From contig DYND01000002.1 of the NCBI GenBank assembly GCA_020721255.1, forward strand, positions 1-48,611: a stretch of 48,611 bases of DNA. Direction: 5' to 3'. Position numbers and translations under genes: made by a program. Below, piece by piece: positions 17,537 through 26,645 of this stretch. This DNA is from Chlorobium chlorochromatii. Its GTDB lineage: Bacteria > Bacteroidota > Chlorobiia > Chlorobiales > Chlorobiaceae. Under the pieces are notes generated by a model. It had not been told where the DNA came from, did no database searches, and worked only from the letters and a program-made list of their open reading frames with translations. The first letter of the stretch is position 1; every line of letters begins with the position of its first letter.

Positions 17537-17790
17537 TCATTCAACTCCTGTATTAAATCCTCGATAGAATCGTACTGTTTTAACCCTCCACGACGGCACT
17601 CTTCTATCGCTTCTATCGTCCCGGCATTCGGGATAAGTGGTTCAAAGGGCAATGCTTTTTCAGCAACCACCCTTTTCAACATCAATCTTATGGCATCGGA
17701 CAATGAAAGTCCTATTGTGGCCAGTATAGCAGAAGCCTCAGCTTTCGTTACGGCATCAATTCTTGCTCTTACAACTGTATTTTCTATCAT
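17527..17790 (-). CDS. RelB/DinJ-family antitoxin
   Basis: This 87-aa protein starts MIENTVVRARIDAVTKAEA, a ribbon-helix-helix DNA-binding N-terminus. GLSLSDAIRLMLKRVVAEKA follows, a RelB/DinJ hallmark, then a Glu-rich toxin-binding tail. A good ribosome binding site (GGAGAG) lies about 8 bases before the ATG. It should neutralise the YafQ-type toxin encoded just downstream and repress its own promoter. The whole gene from codon 74 up to and past the start is duplicated about 580 bp away at 18147-18425. Confidence 0.9.
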   Translation of the reverse strand: MIENTVVRARIDAVTKAEASAILATIGLSLSDAIRLMLKRVVAEKALPFEPLIPNAGTIEAIEECRRGGLKQYDSIEDLIQELNEED

Positions 17791-17864
17791 AATTATACTC
17801 TCCTTTTATAGCTACAATGTAGCTCGATTTGGAGCCGAACGCAATGATTGTTTTGTTATCGCTG
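17568..17864. repeat. Direct repeat, copy 1 (antitoxin gene and its promoter region)
   Basis: This 297-bp stretch covers most of the dinJ-like antitoxin and 74 bp upstream of its start. It recurs in the same orientation at 18147-18425. By eye the copies are roughly 93 percent identical, with no indels over the first 216 bp and one 18-bp deletion in copy 2. Confidence 0.9.
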
Positions 17865-18000
17865 TTTTTTTGCATGTAGTGCCTTGAAGCCGTTGTACTA
17901 TACGAAAACTTATATCATAATTTGAAGCGATAACTCTATCCTGTTGTGATGGTGCTGCTCTGTGTCACTATGTTTCGATACGCCGACCAGCGAGTACGCC

Positions 18001-18081
18001 TCGATACGCGCTTCGCGCTACTCGGCGACCGGCGATTTGGGGTTGTAGACTGGACGTTGAGTAGCGCGAAGCGCGTATCGA
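18001..18081. repeat. 23-bp perfect inverted repeat, possible REP/MITE remnant
   Basis: The segment 18001-18023 (core CGCGCTTCGCGC) is exactly complementary to 18059-18081, with a 35-base spacer. A related partial copy (TTTCGATACGCCG) lies just upstream at about 17972-17984. The arms are G+C-rich against an A/T-rich background, which points to a mobile repeat rather than a terminator. It fills the otherwise empty gap between the two antitoxin copies (17865-18146). Confidence 0.8.
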
Positions 18082-18146
18082 AACGACTGCGGAAAAGGTA
18101 TATTGAAATGTATATAAATCCTTATGTCAACAACACAACCAAAAGT

Positions 18147-18425
18147 AATCGTACTGTTTTAACCCTCCACGATGGCACTCTTCTATCGCTTCTATTGTCC
18201 CTGCATTCGGGATAAGCGGTTCAAAGGCCAATGCTTTTTCAGCAACCACCCTTTTCAACATCAATCTTATCGCATCGGACAATGAAAGTCCTATTGTGGC
18301 CAGTATAGAGGACGCCTCCGCTTTCGTTACGGCATCAATTCTTGCTCTAACAATTGTATTTTCCTTTTATCGCTACAATGTAGCCCAACTTGGAGCAGGA
18401 CGTAATGATTGTTTTGTTATCGCTG
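18147..18425 (-). pseudogene. Duplicated RelB/DinJ antitoxin remnant
   Basis: This is copy 2 of the repeat at 17568-17864. It still encodes most of the ribbon-helix-helix antitoxin in an open frame. An 18-bp deletion right after the TGTATTTT stretch (18355-18362) removes the start codon and ribosome binding site. At the other end the duplication stops before the antitoxin C-terminus, and the frame runs into unrelated sequence and a stop. No toxin partner follows it. It is a broken copy, perhaps left by unequal recombination or by a mobile repeat. Confidence 0.85.
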
Positions 18426-18529
18426 AAAATTTAATATTGTTCGACAGTGATCAGAAGTTGTTCACTATTTGTTCTCAGACAATAGCTTAAAGACAAGAAG
18501 GAGTTCGTTAACGCAGGCTTAGGAAGGTG

Positions 18530-18603
18530 TGGACAATAAAGGACTCGAACCTTTGACCTCTCGCGTGTGAGGCGAACGCTCTAACCAACTGAGCTAATTG
18601 TCC
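18530..18603 (-). tRNA. tRNA-Val (anticodon CAC)
   Basis: On the minus strand the acceptor GGACAAT pairs with ATTGTCC, with discriminator A. The anticodon stem TTCGC/GCGAG encloses the loop CTCACAC, which gives anticodon CAC (valine). The D arm (GCTCAGTTGGTTAGAGC) and the T arm with AGGTTCGAGTCCT are normal. CCA is not encoded. It lies 105 bases from the antitoxin remnant. Confidence 0.95.
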
Positions 18604-18689
18604 AAAATTTTCAGCCGTAGTATAGAACTTGAGCGCCATTTTTGCAACGTTAAAAAGCGTTATTTATTAAAATCTTAAGGAGTGGCAAC

Positions 18690-19280
18690 ATGGATGGAGT
18701 GAATCAGGTCGTTGAGTTAAAGAGGTGCGCTCGTAGAGTGCATGGTATCCATCGTTTCCGAACATTGCTGGCGATAGTGCTTCTCTTGCTTATGCCCCGC
18801 AATTTCGCTGTAGCCGGTGACGCTGTAGAGAAAGCGGGAGATGTGCTGCAAGTGGTTCTGCCAATGACCGGTGCTGGCTTGGCGATTGCAAAGCACGATC
18901 GCGAAGGAGTAACACAACTGGTAAAGTCGGGGGCACTTGCTACGATTGTAACCATGGGAATGAAATATACCATTCCAGCAACTCGTCCAGATGGCGGCGG
19001 CCACTCCTTTCCTTCACGCCATGCCGCCACCTCTTTTGCATCAGCAGAGTTTATTCGTGAACGTTATGGCTGGAATTATGGTATTCCTGCTTATGTAGTC
19101 GCTTCGTTTGTCGGCTACAGTCGCGTTGAGGTAAAACGGCACTATACCCGCGATGTGATTGCTGGTGCAGTGATTGGCATCGGGAGCAGTCTGCTCTTTA
19201 CAGAACCACAAAAAGGATGGAATGTACACCCCGAACTTGCCAGCTCATCCTATGGAATAAGCCTCTCGCGACGCTGGTAA
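18690..19280 (+). CDS. PAP2-family phosphatase
   Basis: This 196-aa membrane-linked phosphatase carries the three PAP2 motifs: KYTIPATRP, SFPSRHA and SRVEVKRHYTRDVIAG. These supply the phosphate-binding Lys/Arg and the catalytic histidines. A hydrophobic segment near residues 24-42 is a signal or anchor, and the C-terminal half has further hydrophobic stretches. Likely substrates are lipid phosphates such as undecaprenyl pyrophosphate or phosphatidic acid, but this is not readable from sequence. A good ribosome binding site (AAGGAG) precedes the ATG. The msr gene starts 24 bases downstream. Confidence 0.9.
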   Translation: MDGVNQVVELKRCARRVHGIHRFRTLLAIVLLLLMPRNFAVAGDAVEKAGDVLQVVLPMTGAGLAIAKHDREGVTQLVKSGALATIVTMGMKYTIPATRPDGGGHSFPSRHAATSFASAEFIRERYGWNYGIPAYVVASFVGYSRVEVKRHYTRDVIAGAVIGIGSSLLFTEPQKGWNVHPELASSSYGISLSRRW

Positions 19281-19304
19281 ACACTATTTTAACATCATAA
19301 CGCA

Positions 19305-20174
19305 ATGGAAAAGCAAACAGTGAAATACAACCCTTTATCGCCTGATGAAGAACGGGTGATTGTGCATAAAGGAACAGAACGACCGGGCAGCGGCGAATAT
19401 TATCTCAATAAAGCAGATGGAACTTATCTCTGCCGGCGATGCGATGCTCCGCTGTTTTATTCATCCGCTAAATTTGATTCAGGTACTGGCTGGCCAAGCT
19501 TCGACGATGCTATTGATGGCGCAGTCCGTCAAGTGCCCGATGCTGATGGTCGGCGCACGGAAATTGTGTGTGCAACGTGTGGTGCTCATCTCGGGCATGT
19601 GTTTTTCAGGGAGATGTTAACCACAAAAAATGTACGCCATTGCGTCAACTCGCTCTCGCTCAGTTTTTTGCCGTCAGCGCTGGCAAAGGCAGCAGCGCAA
19701 CGTGCAATTTTTGCCGGAGGATGCTTTTGGGGTGTTGAGTACCATTTTGGTCGTCTCAAGGGTGTACTTTCCGCCACATCGGGTTATATTGGCGGATCAG
19801 TTGATCATCCCACATACAAGCAGGTGTGCAGCGGTAAAACAGGGCATGCCGAAGCGGTAGCGGTGGACTTTGATCCTGAACAGGTGAGCTACGAAACGCT
19901 TGCGAAACTCTTTTTTGAAATTCACGATCCGACACAGGTCAATAGGCAAGGGCCTGATGTTGGTACGCAATATCGTTCCGCTGTCTTTTATCTTGATGAG
20001 ACTCAGAAAAAGATTGCTGAAGCATTACTTGATGAACTGCGCCGTAAAGGGTATCGTGTAGCTACAAGCGTTGAAAAGGCTGGAACCTTCTGGAAAGCAG
20101 AAGATTATCATCAGGATTATTACAAGAAAACAGGTCATCACCCCTATTGTCACATCTATCAAAAGCGTTTTTAA
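19305..20174 (+). CDS. msrBA: Fused methionine sulfoxide reductase MsrB-MsrA
   Basis: This 289-aa protein repairs both stereoisomers of oxidised methionine. The MsrB half comes first (about 1-125), with zinc cysteines C43, C46, C89 and C92 and catalytic C113 in RHCVNS. The MsrA half follows (about 130-289), with catalytic C140 in GGCFWGVE and the GTQYRSAVFY and KAEDYHQDYY stretches. The B-A order is the reverse of the PilB-type A-B fusions. There is no signal peptide, so it acts in the cytoplasm. It is probably co-transcribed with the PAP2 gene. Confidence 0.96.
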   Translation: MEKQTVKYNPLSPDEERVIVHKGTERPGSGEYYLNKADGTYLCRRCDAPLFYSSAKFDSGTGWPSFDDAIDGAVRQVPDADGRRTEIVCATCGAHLGHVFFREMLTTKNVRHCVNSLSLSFLPSALAKAAAQRAIFAGGCFWGVEYHFGRLKGVLSATSGYIGGSVDHPTYKQVCSGKTGHAEAVAVDFDPEQVSYETLAKLFFEIHDPTQVNRQGPDVGTQYRSAVFYLDETQKKIAEALLDELRRKGYRVATSVEKAGTFWKAEDYHQDYYKKTGHHPYCHIYQKRF

Positions 20175-20271
20175 AGTTGGAGATACAGCGCTGTCATAGC
20201 AAGCGAGAAGTTGGCACCGTTTTGGAACAAGTTCGTCAGCCCGCATTTTCTCTCACATCTTTCTGTCGAGT

Positions 20272-20616
20272 ATGATAAGTGGCTACGATTTGGTGTCGTT
20301 GTGGAGGGAATACAAAAAGATTGACAGTGGTCAAATTGCCGTTGATATCAACATTGGCGATTACCGTGGTTATGTGGCGGGCGTGTGCGATGTGTGTAAC
20401 CGCTGGATATTTACCACTCCAGAGGGAACAACGCAAGGGCAGGTGTGCGCTGTAGTGGGCAAGTGGCTGGAAAATCATCCCCACCGATGGCACGAATCAG
20501 CCATGCTGCTGGTGATTTGCGCGTTACAGGAAGCGTTTCCCTATCAGCGAAAAAAACGACAACGAATGTGGTTGAGTGTTCTTTTGGTTGACAAAGTGAA
20601 AGACATGTTCAAATGA
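20272..20616 (+). CDS. Rap1a/Tai-like protein lacking a signal peptide
   Basis: This 114-aa protein matches the Rap1a/Tai pattern. It has DYRGYVAGVCDVC early, PEGTTQGQVCAVVGKWLENH in the middle and LVICALQEAFPY near the end. Rap1a is known as a periplasmic immunity protein against Tae-type peptidoglycan amidases, but the family is broad. Usual members have a signal peptide and a Cys near the N-terminus. This one starts directly at the domain, and the in-frame sequence upstream, back to a stop at 20197, has no start codon. It is either a cytoplasmic variant or a copy that has lost its leader. No type VI secretion gene is nearby. Confidence 0.65.
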   Translation: MISGYDLVSLWREYKKIDSGQIAVDINIGDYRGYVAGVCDVCNRWIFTTPEGTTQGQVCAVVGKWLENHPHRWHESAMLLVICALQEAFPYQRKKRQRMWLSVLLVDKVKDMFK

Positions 20617-20712
20617 AAAGAACAACGTTACTTGTAAATGCAATAACGTTTTTAGTCAGATTGATCACAAACAGTTCAAGCAATTGCTGGATTAACGCTT
20701 GTTGGTTGTCAA

Positions 20713-20739
20713 GCTGCCCTGCAATTTCAGCAGGGCAGC
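20713..20739. terminator. Perfect 10-bp hairpin between convergent genes
   Basis: GCTGCCCTGC pairs exactly with GCAGGGCAGC around a 7-base loop. It lies between the Rap1a-like gene stop (20616) and the stop of the haem-binding gene (20757). No T run follows on either strand, so its terminator role is inferred from position and stability. Confidence 0.5.
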
Positions 20740-20756
20740 GCAAGGGTGACATCATA

Positions 20757-21188
20757 CTACTTTTTATCGCCAAAGGTGGCAACCAATCCCTTTATCAACT
20801 CCTCTTTTTCTGTGGCGTTCAGCTTAGCTTCGGGATGTGCTGGCAGGTAGATGAACATCGGCATTTTGCCAGATCGTACCGTTTCAGCAGCTTCATCGCC
20901 TTCATTTTTTTCAGCGCGTCCCCATTCCGAAACATTAAATTTTTTACGTCCCAAATTGACATCAACCTGTGTCAGCCACGATACCGGTGCAATTGAGCTG
21001 TACCAAGGCCAGACGGTGTTATTCGAGTGGCAATCTTTGCAGGCGCGATTAAACAGCTCCTGCGTTCGCGGGGTGTCCCACTGCACATCGCCTGTGATGG
21101 GTGGATTGTCGTGGTTTCGACCATAGGGAATAATCTGGATAGCCGCAAAGAGAAGAGCGGCGCCTGCTAATAATTTTAATGGTTTCAT
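20757..21188 (-). CDS. Haem-binding domain protein (cytochrome-like)
   Basis: The ATG at 21188 gives a 143-aa protein with an N-terminal membrane or signal segment ([18 protein letters not shown]) and a single c-type haem motif, CKDCH (C50, C53, H54). The context [20 protein letters not shown] plus [13 protein letters not shown] is typical of the Haem_bd family. It probably sits in the periplasm, anchored to the inner membrane, and carries electrons or binds haem. The partner is unknown. A longer start at 21275 would run into the sucC terminator region and hide the signal segment, so it was not used. Confidence 0.85.
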   Translation of the reverse strand: MKPLKLLAGAALLFAAIQIIPYGRNHDNPPITGDVQWDTPRTQELFNRACKDCHSNNTVWPWYSSIAPVSWLTQVDVNLGRKKFNVSEWGRAEKNEGDEAAETVRSGKMPMFIYLPAHPEAKLNATEKEELIKGLVATFGDKK

Positions 21189-21221
21189 GAGAAGTTTCTT
21201 GTTGAGGGTTAATGAAGTCAT

Positions 21222-21262
21222 TAAAACACAACACCCCGCGAGAAATATTCTGCGAGGTGTTG
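21222..21262 (-). terminator. Terminator after sucC
   Basis: On the minus strand CAACACC pairs with GGTGTTG, extended by CGC/GCG after one mismatch, around a 12-base loop. TGTTTTAA follows the stem. It is 47 bases after the sucC stop and separates sucC from the haem-binding gene. Confidence 0.65.
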
Positions 21263-21308
21263 GTGGGTGAAACAAATAGAATCGGGCATTTCAGCAGGAA
21301 GAGCAAGC

Positions 21309-22487
21309 TCAGGCAACGGCAAGAGCTTCCTGTACTTTCTGTGCTGCATCGCGCAACCCTTTTGCCGCAATAAGATTTAAGCCTGAAGCGGCAAGCATCT
21401 CTTGGGCGAGCGGCGCATTGGTGCCCTCAAGGCGCACAATCACCGGCAAGTGAAGATCGATCTTTTTGGCAGCTTCAATAATACCAGCAGCAACACGGTC
21501 GCAACGGACAATACCACCGAAAATGTTGACTAAAATTGCACGGACGTTTTTGTCGCCCATAATAATTTTGAAACCCTCTTCAACCGTCTGCGGGCTTGCC
21601 GTGCCACCAACATCAAGGAAGTTTGCAGGTTTGCCACCAGCAAGCTGAATCATGTCCATGGTACCCATTGCAAGTCCGGCACCATTTACCATGCAGCCAA
21701 CATTACCATCAAGACGAATGTAGTTGAGGTTTGATTTTGATGCTTCAACTTCAAACGGATCCTCTTCATGGATATCGCGCAGTTCAATAAAATCTTTGTG
21801 GCGATAGAGTGCGTTATCATCGAAATTGATTTTTGCATCAAGCGCAAGTACTTTCCCCTCTTTGGTGATCACCAGCGGATTAATCTCTGCAAGTGATGCA
21901 TCAATAGCGGTATATGCTTTGTAGAGTGACGTGATGAAATTAACTGCGTTGCGGAACTGGTCGCCCTCAAGTTTCAGGAAAAAAGCTGCTTCGCGAGCTT
22001 GGAAGCCTTGCATACCAAAAAGCGGATCAATCTGGATTTTCAAAAGACGTTCAGGAGTCTCTTCCGCCACCTTCTCAATCTCCATTCCGCCTTCAGTTGA
22101 AACCATCAGTACATTACGTGAGGTCGAGCGATCAAGCGTTATGCCAACGTAAAACTCTTTCTCAATATTCATTCCCTCTTCAACAAGCAATCGTCTCACC
22201 TCTTTGCCCTCTGGACCAGTCTGGTGTGTCACAAGTGTTGCGCCAATCATTGCTGAAGCAATTTCAAATGCCTCTTCGGGAGATTTTGCGAGTTTAACAC
22301 CCCCAGCTTTTCCTCTGCCGCCAGCATGAATCTGAGCTTTTACCACCACAACAGGCGATCCTGTTTCCTCAAAAAGCTGCTCAGCCGCCTGTTTTGCTTC
22401 ATCAGGTGAATGAGCTACAATTCCTTTTGGTACGGCAACCCCGAATTTTCTCAGGATATCCTTACCTTGATATTCATGAATGTTCAT
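21309..22487 (-). CDS. sucC: Succinyl-CoA synthetase, beta subunit
   Basis: This 392-aa subunit makes succinyl-CoA from succinate with a nucleotide triphosphate, or the reverse. In green sulfur bacteria it serves the reductive TCA cycle for CO2 fixation. The ATP-grasp N-terminus starts [17 protein letters not shown], with [20 protein letters not shown] at about 48-67. The C-terminal part has [18 protein letters not shown], then FLDVGGTAS and [13 protein letters not shown], all standard. Length matches the family. The alpha subunit gene (sucD) is not adjacent in this window. Confidence 0.97.
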   Translation of the reverse strand: MNIHEYQGKDILRKFGVAVPKGIVAHSPDEAKQAAEQLFEETGSPVVVVKAQIHAGGRGKAGGVKLAKSPEEAFEIASAMIGATLVTHQTGPEGKEVRRLLVEEGMNIEKEFYVGITLDRSTSRNVLMVSTEGGMEIEKVAEETPERLLKIQIDPLFGMQGFQAREAAFFLKLEGDQFRNAVNFITSLYKAYTAIDASLAEINPLVITKEGKVLALDAKINFDDNALYRHKDFIELRDIHEEDPFEVEASKSNLNYIRLDGNVGCMVNGAGLAMGTMDMIQLAGGKPANFLDVGGTASPQTVEEGFKIIMGDKNVRAILVNIFGGIVRCDRVAAGIIEAAKKIDLHLPVIVRLEGTNAPLAQEMLAASGLNLIAAKGLRDAAQKVQEALAVA

Positions 22488-22729
22488 ATTTTTTCATCTT
22501 GGGTTACTGACGATACTTTGCGCACATCACGGAGGGAATAGAAAGATTGCGCAATAAGATAGAGTATAACGAAAATTACGATTACAGCACAACCTCTGCT
22601 CGCCATTTCGCTATTAATAAATGAGAAGAGATGCCCAACTCCGTGGCTGAGGTTTTTGTGTGGTTGTGCGACGGTTATTTTTTTGACATACTGTATCAGC
22701 CTGGTTTATCTGTTGATATATTTTACACT

Positions 22730-23749
22730 ATGCTTGAATGGTTCTCATCAATACCGCGTCTTGAGCTGGCACAACCGTGGTGGTTACTGCTCTTGCTGCC
22801 GTTCATTATTATCGTGCGGTTAAGAGCGCATCGTGAGCGACAAGGGGTTCCTGCTCTCTTTTTTCCCGATTTGGAACGTCTGAAAAATTCAGGATTTGAG
22901 GCACCGCAATGGGCACGCTTACTGCCGCAGCGTCTGCGCAGGCTGGTGTTGCTGTTTATGGTTGTTGCACTTACTGAACCGCGTTTCCTGTTTCGCCAGA
23001 GTGAAGCCGAGGCGCAGGGAATTGATGTGGTACTTGCGCTTGATATTTCGGAGTCGATGCAGCAGCGCGCTGTTTCCGGTCAAAGTCGCCTCGATGCTGC
23101 TCGTGAGGTTGCCCGCACGTTTGTGCTGCGCCGTAACAGCGATCGTATCGGGCTTGTGGTTTTTCGGGGAGAAGGGTACACTCAGTGCCCCTTAACGCTC
23201 GATCACAATGTGCTTGCGTTGTTGCTTGATCATCTTTCGCCAACGGTTATTAATGATGATGGTACCGCAATCGGTTCTGCAATTCTTATTGCGGTGAACC
23301 GCCTCAAAGCTGCAGAGTCGTTGCGTAAAGTGATTATTTTGATTACTGATGGCGAAAATAATGCGGGTGAGGTTAGTCCATCAACAGCAGCAACGCTTGC
23401 TGCACGCGAGGGTGTTCGTATTTATGCTATCAACGCCGGTTTTAAAACTGTGGATGATCAATCGGAATCCACGGTAGAAATTGGTAATAGTATGCTAAAT
23501 ACCGTACCAAACACCGTGGAGTCGTTACAACATATTGCTGAAATGACAGGAGGAGATTATTTCAAGGTCGAGGATGCTGCCGCTTTAGAGAAGAGCATTC
23601 GAACGATTGATCAGCAGGAGAAGAATCGCCATTCTGGCGTGGTGATGGAGCAGCGTTCCGGGCTTTTTGCCACTATCGTTCTTGCGGCTCTTGTGCTTCT
23701 TCTGTTGGAAGCTGTATTGTCGAATACGCGCTTGTTGCGAATACCGTAA
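22730..23749 (+). CDS. batA: BatA-type von Willebrand A membrane protein
   Basis: This is a 339-aa protein with membrane segments at about 18-32 and 70-82, and again at the C-terminus (LFATIVLAALVLLLLEAV). The von Willebrand A domain between them has the metal site DISES (D105, S107, S109) and the TDGENNAG motif. Bat proteins are linked to aerotolerance in Bacteroides and usually come as batA-batB after moxR and a DUF58 gene, which are not in this window. The ATG at 22730 was chosen because it starts just before the conserved region; one at 22631 would add 33 unusual residues. batB follows 58 bases later. Confidence 0.88.
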   Translation: MLEWFSSIPRLELAQPWWLLLLLPFIIIVRLRAHRERQGVPALFFPDLERLKNSGFEAPQWARLLPQRLRRLVLLFMVVALTEPRFLFRQSEAEAQGIDVVLALDISESMQQRAVSGQSRLDAAREVARTFVLRRNSDRIGLVVFRGEGYTQCPLTLDHNVLALLLDHLSPTVINDDGTAIGSAILIAVNRLKAAESLRKVIILITDGENNAGEVSPSTAATLAAREGVRIYAINAGFKTVDDQSESTVEIGNSMLNTVPNTVESLQHIAEMTGGDYFKVEDAAALEKSIRTIDQQEKNRHSGVVMEQRSGLFATIVLAALVLLLLEAVLSNTRLLRIP

Positions 23750-23807
23750 ATTGTTGAAAATAAGAGTTTTGTGTGTACTCCACTATTGTGTGTAGAAATG
23801 CGTTATT

Positions 23808-24824
23808 ATGTGTATTACCTGGCTTGATCATGCGGGATATCTGTTTTTGCTGATTCCACTTATGGTGCTGCTTGGCTATGGTTTTGTGCGCGAATTTGCA
23901 ATGCGAGAGCTGCTTGTAGCAAAATCTGTTGCAGATGCCATGATGCCGCGTTTGCGCGGTCGGGTGGTTTTTCTGAAAAAATTGCTTGTCTTTTTAGGCG
24001 TTGCTTCGTTACTGATAGCCTTTACAGGACCGTGCTTATGCCGTGGAAACAAGCCGGTATTGCGTAATGGCGCCGATGTGGTTTTTGTGCTTGATATTTC
24101 ACGCAGTATGTTAGCGCAAGATGTTTCGCCCAATCGTCTTGGTCAGGCGAAACAGGAGATTATCCGCATCAGCCATGCCGTGCGTGACGGGCGACGTGCC
24201 ACGCTGCTTTTTGCTGGATCGCCGCTGGTGCAGTGCCCGTTAACGAGCGATCAAGCAGCATTTGATGCACTACTTGGTATGGCTTCACCCGAGCTTATTG
24301 AGGAACAGGGAACAGCCTTTCGTCCCGCACTGCAACTTGCGGAGGAGCTTCTTAATCCTGAAGCTGAAAGTCGCCTTGCCGCAGAGGTGAAAGGGGAGAA
24401 GATTGTCGTCCTTGTAAGTGATGGTGAAGATCATGCAGGAAATGCTCGTGCAGCGGCTCAGCAATTGAAAAAAGAGGGAATTACTCTTATGGTGATAGGA
24501 ATTGGTGGTACTCAACCGGTTGTTATTCCCACAAAAGGAGGTTTACCCAAACGTGATGAGCGTGGTCGTGTGGTCATGAGCAGTTTCAGAGCTGAAACGT
24601 TGCAATCAATGGTGCGTGATGCCGGTGGCGTTTATTTCCGAAGTAGAGCAGAACATACTGCTGCTGCAGAGGTGGCCAAAGCGATTAACCGTATGGCAGC
24701 AGCCTCCCGCTGGGTGATGGAGCCTGCCGAGCGTGAACCCATTGCGCACTATTTTCTTTTGGCGGCGTTTGTGTTTCTGATTGCTGAAATGCTGGTAGTA
24801 AAAAGTGTAGCACGAGTGCAATAA
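23808..24824 (+). CDS. batB: BatB-type von Willebrand A membrane protein
   Basis: This is a 338-aa paralogue of the gene before it. Two membrane segments near the N-terminus (about 11-25 and 54-73) and one near the C-terminus frame a von Willebrand A domain. The metal site is DISRS (D96, S98, S100) and the later Asp is in VSDGEDHAG. It has the extra insert around GLPKRDERGRVVMSSF that BatB proteins share. It probably forms a periplasmic or membrane complex with BatA. Its molecular role is not known with certainty. Confidence 0.88.
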   Translation: MCITWLDHAGYLFLLIPLMVLLGYGFVREFAMRELLVAKSVADAMMPRLRGRVVFLKKLLVFLGVASLLIAFTGPCLCRGNKPVLRNGADVVFVLDISRSMLAQDVSPNRLGQAKQEIIRISHAVRDGRRATLLFAGSPLVQCPLTSDQAAFDALLGMASPELIEEQGTAFRPALQLAEELLNPEAESRLAAEVKGEKIVVLVSDGEDHAGNARAAAQQLKKEGITLMVIGIGGTQPVVIPTKGGLPKRDERGRVVMSSFRAETLQSMVRDAGGVYFRSRAEHTAAAEVAKAINRMAAASRWVMEPAEREPIAHYFLLAAFVFLIAEMLVVKSVARVQ

Positions 24825-24952
24825 TTTTATCATTATGTTGTTTTACTGTAAGAGCGTATGAACTTTTCTTGCTGAAAAAATTGTTACATTATTTACTCTT
24901 GTTAAGGGTCAGTTTCAAAAAGTAATGGTTCACAAAAACAGAATAACTCATT

Positions 24953-25252
24953 ATGGAACAGCAGAATAGCGGTAAAAAGCCACTCGACTCTCTTGAACGT
25001 GCAAAGCTGGGACTCAAGGTATTCAGCTTGCCGTTTGCTGAAGCTGAAGAGGTGATTGATGATTATGTGAGTGGCGGTGATTATGATCCCGATTCTGTGG
25101 AGCTTTTCAAGGATCAGCTTGATACGCAACGCCATATTCAGGAAAAAAGTGTTGAGCTGATTTCGACTGGTGCTGAAATTATCAAGCTTGTGGTGGGTGC
25201 TTTGGTGAAAAGTATGCCTGAATCCATAAGTGATAATACTTCTCGTTCGTGA
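24953..25252 (+). CDS. Small acidic hypothetical protein
   Basis: This is a 99-aa soluble protein that I do not recognise. It has no signal peptide or membrane segment. It is mainly helical in character, rich in Leu, Glu, Asp and Lys, with an acidic middle (EAEEVIDDYVSGGDYDPDSV) and a predicted amphipathic helix near 63-90. No strong ribosome binding site is visible. It lies 32 bases before the clpB fragment and 128 bases after batB, so it could be co-transcribed with clpB. Function unknown. Confidence 0.7.
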   Translation: MEQQNSGKKPLDSLERAKLGLKVFSLPFAEAEEVIDDYVSGGDYDPDSVELFKDQLDTQRHIQEKSVELISTGAEIIKLVVGALVKSMPESISDNTSRS

Positions 25253-25284
25253 ATTGAATTAATCCATGCTAAACTCTTGAATCC

Positions 25285-26607
25285 ATGCAGTTTGATCCGA
25301 ACAAATTTACCCTGAAAGCTCAAGAGGCGCTTCAGGCGGCATCCACACTCGCCGGCAGCCGTCAGCATCAGCAGGTAGAGCCGGAGCATCTGCTCTACGC
25401 CATGCTCGACGATAAAAGCAGTATTGCTGTTCAGATAGCGCAGAAGCTCGAAGCCTCTGCAGATATGCTCCAGGCAGCGCTTGATCGTGAAATTGAGCGA
25501 CTGCCTCGTGTTACCGGCGCGTCTGCTTCGGGGCAGTATCTCTCACAGAATCTTGGCAAGGTGTTTGATGTGGCGCTGAAAGAGGCAGAGAATCTCAAGG
25601 ATGATTATATCAGTTCCGAGCATCTGCTGATTGCTTTGAGCGAAGCTGGTGTTGCCGTGTCGCGTCTGTTACGCGATGCTGGCTTCAGTCGCGATGCAAT
25701 ACTCAAGGTGCTCACCACTGTTCGCGGTACGCAACGCGTCACCAGCCAGAACGCTGAAGAGACCTACAACTCACTGAAAAAATATTCACGCAATCTGAAC
25801 GATCAGGTTCGCAAAGGCAAGCTCGATCCCGTTATCGGGCGCGATGATGAAATTCGCCGCGTTTTGCAGATTCTCAGTCGTCGCACCAAGAACAACCCAG
25901 TGCTTATCGGTGAACCCGGCGTTGGCAAAACCGCGATTGTCGAAGGAATTGCTCAACGCATTGTTGCTGGCGATGTGCCTGAAAACTTGAAAAGCAAGCA
26001 GATTGCAGCACTGGATATTGCGCAGCTTGTAGCCGGAGCGAAGTTTCGCGGAGAGTTTGAAGAGCGCCTGAAAGCTGTTGTCAAAGAGGTTCAGTCTGCC
26101 GATGGCGAGATTATTCTCTTTATTGACGAGCTCCATCTGCTTGTAGGAGCAGGCTCCGCAGAAGGTTCAATGGATGCTGCCAATATTCTCAAGCCAGCAC
26201 TTGCCCGTGGTGAACTGCGCTGTATCGGAGCAACGACGCTCGACGAATATCGCAAGCATATCGAAAAAGATGCTGCCCTTGAACGCCGTTTTCAAACGGT
26301 TGTAGTCGATCAGCCAAGTGTGGAAGACACGGTTTCTATCTTACGTGGTTTAAAAGAGAAATACGAAATCCATCACGGCGTGCGCATTAAGGATGCCGCT
26401 CTTGTGGCTGCTGCTGAGCTCTCGAACCGCTACATTGCCGATCGTTTTCTACCCGATAAAGCCATCGATCTGATAGACGAAGCATCATCGCGTCTCCGGC
26501 TTGAAATCGACAGCAGTCCGGAAGAGCTTGATCGGATAAACCGAGAAATTCGTCGTCTCGAAATTGAGCGTGAAGCGCTGAAACGCGAGCTTGAAGTTGG
26601 GGTATAG
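25285..26607 (+). CDS. clpB: ClpB-type chaperone truncated after the first ATPase module
   Basis: Full ClpB is about 860 aa; this frame is 440 aa. It contains the Clp N-domain (about 5-145) and the first AAA+ module. Walker A is GEPGVGKT (209-216), Walker B is ILFIDE (about 277-282), and [20 protein letters not shown] follows. It then enters the coiled-coil middle domain and stops at KRELEVGV. The middle-domain remainder and the whole second ATPase module are absent, and no other frame downstream resumes them. A palindromic element lies 39 bases after the stop. It may be a real deletion, leaving a fragment unlikely to disaggregate proteins, or a second clpB copy may exist elsewhere. Confidence 0.88.
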   Translation: MQFDPNKFTLKAQEALQAASTLAGSRQHQQVEPEHLLYAMLDDKSSIAVQIAQKLEASADMLQAALDREIERLPRVTGASASGQYLSQNLGKVFDVALKEAENLKDDYISSEHLLIALSEAGVAVSRLLRDAGFSRDAILKVLTTVRGTQRVTSQNAEETYNSLKKYSRNLNDQVRKGKLDPVIGRDDEIRRVLQILSRRTKNNPVLIGEPGVGKTAIVEGIAQRIVAGDVPENLKSKQIAALDIAQLVAGAKFRGEFEERLKAVVKEVQSADGEIILFIDELHLLVGAGSAEGSMDAANILKPALARGELRCIGATTLDEYRKHIEKDAALERRFQTVVVDQPSVEDTVSILRGLKEKYEIHHGVRIKDAALVAAAELSNRYIADRFLPDKAIDLIDEASSRLRLEIDSSPEELDRINREIRRLEIEREALKRELEVGV

Positions 26608-26645
26608 ATACCGAGAATTTCATATAATAAAATGAATGATGATGC

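Noticed and set aside
17527..18603. Genomic island inserted at tRNA-Val
   Set aside because: No integrase and no repeat of the tRNA 3' end were seen; duplication and repeats explain the region.
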